Positions 62,961-64,000 of a stretch of DNA of 64,000 bases are shown piece after piece. Below the pieces are notes generated by a model that saw only the letters and a list, made by a program, of their open reading frames with translations, did not search any database and had not been told where the DNA came from. Location of the stretch: assembly GCA_905221605.1 (NCBI GenBank), contig CAJNDS010002446.1, positions 1,127,629-1,191,628 on the forward strand, written 5' to 3'. Positions within the stretch are counted from its first letter, which is position 1. Every line of letters begins with the position of its first letter. Made by a program: the position numbers and the translations under genes. This stretch comes from Symbiodinium natans (lineage: Eukaryota > Sar > Dinophyceae > Suessiales > Symbiodiniaceae).

Positions 62961-63183
62961 CGGCTTGAGCCATTCCACTCCTCTGAAGATCATTATTCGT
63001 AACTTCGGTTGCCTCTTCCCCACCCTCCATCTGATCATAGTTCGGCTCCAAAGACTGAGCAGAGAGCTCACTCGAAGCTCTGCTGGCAGCCCCTGACTGA
63101 GCCCTTCGGAACTCCTGCTGCACTGCATCTGACCAGAACGGGTTTTGCTCGGCTTGCGCTCCAGATCCAGGAGATTGTTCCAT
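62923..63183 (-). CDS. Gag start (element 2)
   Basis: ATG at 63183, only 25 bases inside the 5' LTR. MEQSPGSGAQAEQNPFWSD carries the NPFWS motif present in element 1, which supports this start. The frame ends at 62923 because of a single-base break. Confidence 0.65.
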   Translation of the reverse strand: MEQSPGSGAQAEQNPFWSDAVQQEFRRAQSGAASRASSELSAQSLEPNYDQMEGGEEATEVTNNDLQRSGMAQAEAGEVGPNASFS

Positions 63184-63207
63184 TGCGTCAAATTTGGGCT
63201 CCTAACC
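63184..63207 (-). promoter_or_regulatory. Putative half-tRNA primer binding site of element 2
   Basis: Next to the 5' LTR, the minus strand reads GGTTAGGAGCCCAAA; its complement GGG-CTCCTAA-CCC has the form of a tRNA anticodon arm (3-bp stem shown, 7-base loop with T33, anticodon CCT, A37). Copia of Drosophila is known to prime from an anticodon-arm fragment of initiator tRNA-Met. No acceptor-end TGG site is present. Confidence 0.45.
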
Positions 63208-63420
63208 CGTGTGAGCTGAGGGAGCTCCCACGGAGGCGCAGCTTACCGACTCTTTTACACAGAAGGCCACACAAAGAACTGCGTAGTCTCAGGGATTGGT
63301 GCTGAGCACAGGTGCTTTGGCTATACATCTCGATTTTAAAGATGCCTGGCACAGCCTCCTACACAAAAGAGCCTCGAGCGGAAGGCCGTAGGCATCGAGA
63401 TCACACTTGTCAACACACTC
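63208..63420 (-). repeat. 5' LTR of element 2
   Basis: 213 bp, the 5' LTR in the element's orientation. Matches 52740-52949 with about 6-8 differences. Outer flank TTGTA equals that of the other LTR. No clear TATA box identified. Confidence 0.92.
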
Positions 63421-63425
63421 TTGTA

Positions 63426-63770
63426 TATATCTATCTATCTATATAAGTATAAATAAATAAATATACATACATACATACATACATACATACATACATACAT
63501 ACATACATACATACATACATACATTCTGTTTATGGAGGATCCGGGTTGCTGGAAGTGGGGGCTTCCTAGGCCCTAAGCCCTAAATGTTAGCTTTTCAGGG
63601 TTTCAGACCTGTAGTGCTGACATGTTAGCCTCGACGAGGGCTCCTTAATGAGAGCTTTTTGATGTTTGGGGGGTTGGGGTCTAGGGTTTAGCGCTTGGGG
63701 TTTAGGGTCTAGGGCTTGGGGTTTAGGGCTTGGGGTTTGGAGTTTAGGGTTTGGGGTTTAGGGTTTGGGT
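63426..63770. repeat. ATAC microsatellite and degenerate TTTAGGG repeats
   Basis: 63428-63445 TCTA units, 63462-63522 ATAC units, then unique DNA, then 63668-63768 mixed TTTAGGG/TTTGGGG. Confidence 0.85.
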
Positions 63771-63796
63771 CCCGTCGAGACAGAAATCAACGTCAG

Positions 63797-63880
63797 GGAG
63801 AACGGATCATGGTGCTCAAAGAACCGTGGCTGCAGCTCATCCTGGACGAGCTGAAGACACTGGAGATCCGACGCCCCTAG
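63797..63880 (+). CDS. Exon-like island, ASCH-domain-like
   Basis: CGTCAG acceptor, then GERIMVLKEPWLQLILDELK and TLEIRRP before TAG 63878-63880. The pattern (V-L-x-x-PW-x-x-L-I-L-x-x-x-K-T-x-E-I-R) is that of the first strand-helix-strand of ASCH/PUA-like domains, which bind nucleic acid or nucleotides. It may continue by splicing rather than ending at this stop. 63881-64000 shows nothing further. Confidence 0.4.
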   Translation, partial: GERIMVLKEPWLQLILDELKTLEIRRP

Positions 63881-64000
63881 CGCTGGGAAGACATGGCTCG
63901 CGTGCGATTGGAAAGGTGTGCGGAGCAGCACTCATCTCAAGCTGCATTCCAACCGACACCAGGAAACATGCCGGATTCGGGGTTGAGGGTGGGTTAGGGT

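Larger units (their letters stand above)
52740..63420 (-). mobile_element. Complete Copia-type LTR retrotransposon 2
   Basis: 10.7 kb, bounded by near-identical 210/213-bp LTRs and TTGTA target duplications (52735-52739 and 63421-63425). Order on the minus strand: LTR, tRNA-like primer site, Gag, protease, methyltransferase-like module, integrase, 2OG-oxygenase-like module, RT-RNase H, membrane tail, polypurine tract, LTR. The LTRs differ at roughly 6-8 places, mostly single-base indels, so insertion was recent. Five frame breaks (about 62.95, 62.14, 58.43, 57.18 and 53.79 kb). Confidence 0.92.

Overview
The window is nuclear DNA of a dinoflagellate; the species cannot be fixed from sequence alone. 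Evidence: seven-base TTTAGGG/CCCTAAA telomere-type repeats throughout; Copia-class retrotransposons of the kind abundant in dinoflagellates; introns with GT, GC and GA donors; MITE-like intron elements; a relic of the dinoflagellate spliced leader; and an ankyrin-repeat gene of a type I associate with dinoflagellates. There are no bacterial operons, CRISPR arrays or recognisable rRNA/tRNA genes.

Layout. 1-9586 (+): Copia-type LTR retrotransposon 1, cut at its 5' side by the window edge. 9587-23.1 kb: telomere-type arrays in both orientations, with short unique islands that read as exons, one of them a PARP-like catalytic piece. 23125-24931 (+): a Bcr/CflA-like MFS transporter with one 106-bp GC-AG intron. 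25-34.5 kb: more arrays, exon islands, MITEs and a large ATGT microsatellite. 34526-49082 (+): an 18-exon gene rebuilt by hand. All 18 exons join in one frame and encode 557 aa, an N-terminal TIR-like module followed by ankyrin repeats. Its introns are largely packed with telomere-type repeats, and one 4.5-kb intron holds a 4-kb repeat-poor segment that itself looks exonic. 49.1-52.7 kb: exons of at least one further unknown gene. 52740-63420 (-): a complete Copia-type retrotransposon 2 with two about 210-bp LTRs and TTGTA target duplications. 63.4-64 kb: microsatellite, degenerate arrays and an ASCH-like exon.

Main points. (1) Both retrotransposons, although diverged, share an unusual order: Gag with CCCH plus CCHC fingers, aspartic protease, a cytosine-C5-methyltransferase-like module, integrase, a 2-oxoglutarate/Fe(II)-oxygenase-like module, a stop/start junction, then RT-RNase H and a C-terminal membrane segment. 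A DNA-methylation 'writer'-like and an oxygenase-like module in one mobile element is the most novel system here. (2) Host genes are broken into 26-300-bp exons by introns made of telomere-type repeats. (3) Small MITEs match introns, so intron gain by transposon-like introners is visible inside the window. (4) Both retrotransposons carry single-base frame breaks, several in homopolymers, so read-level checking should come before calling them dead.
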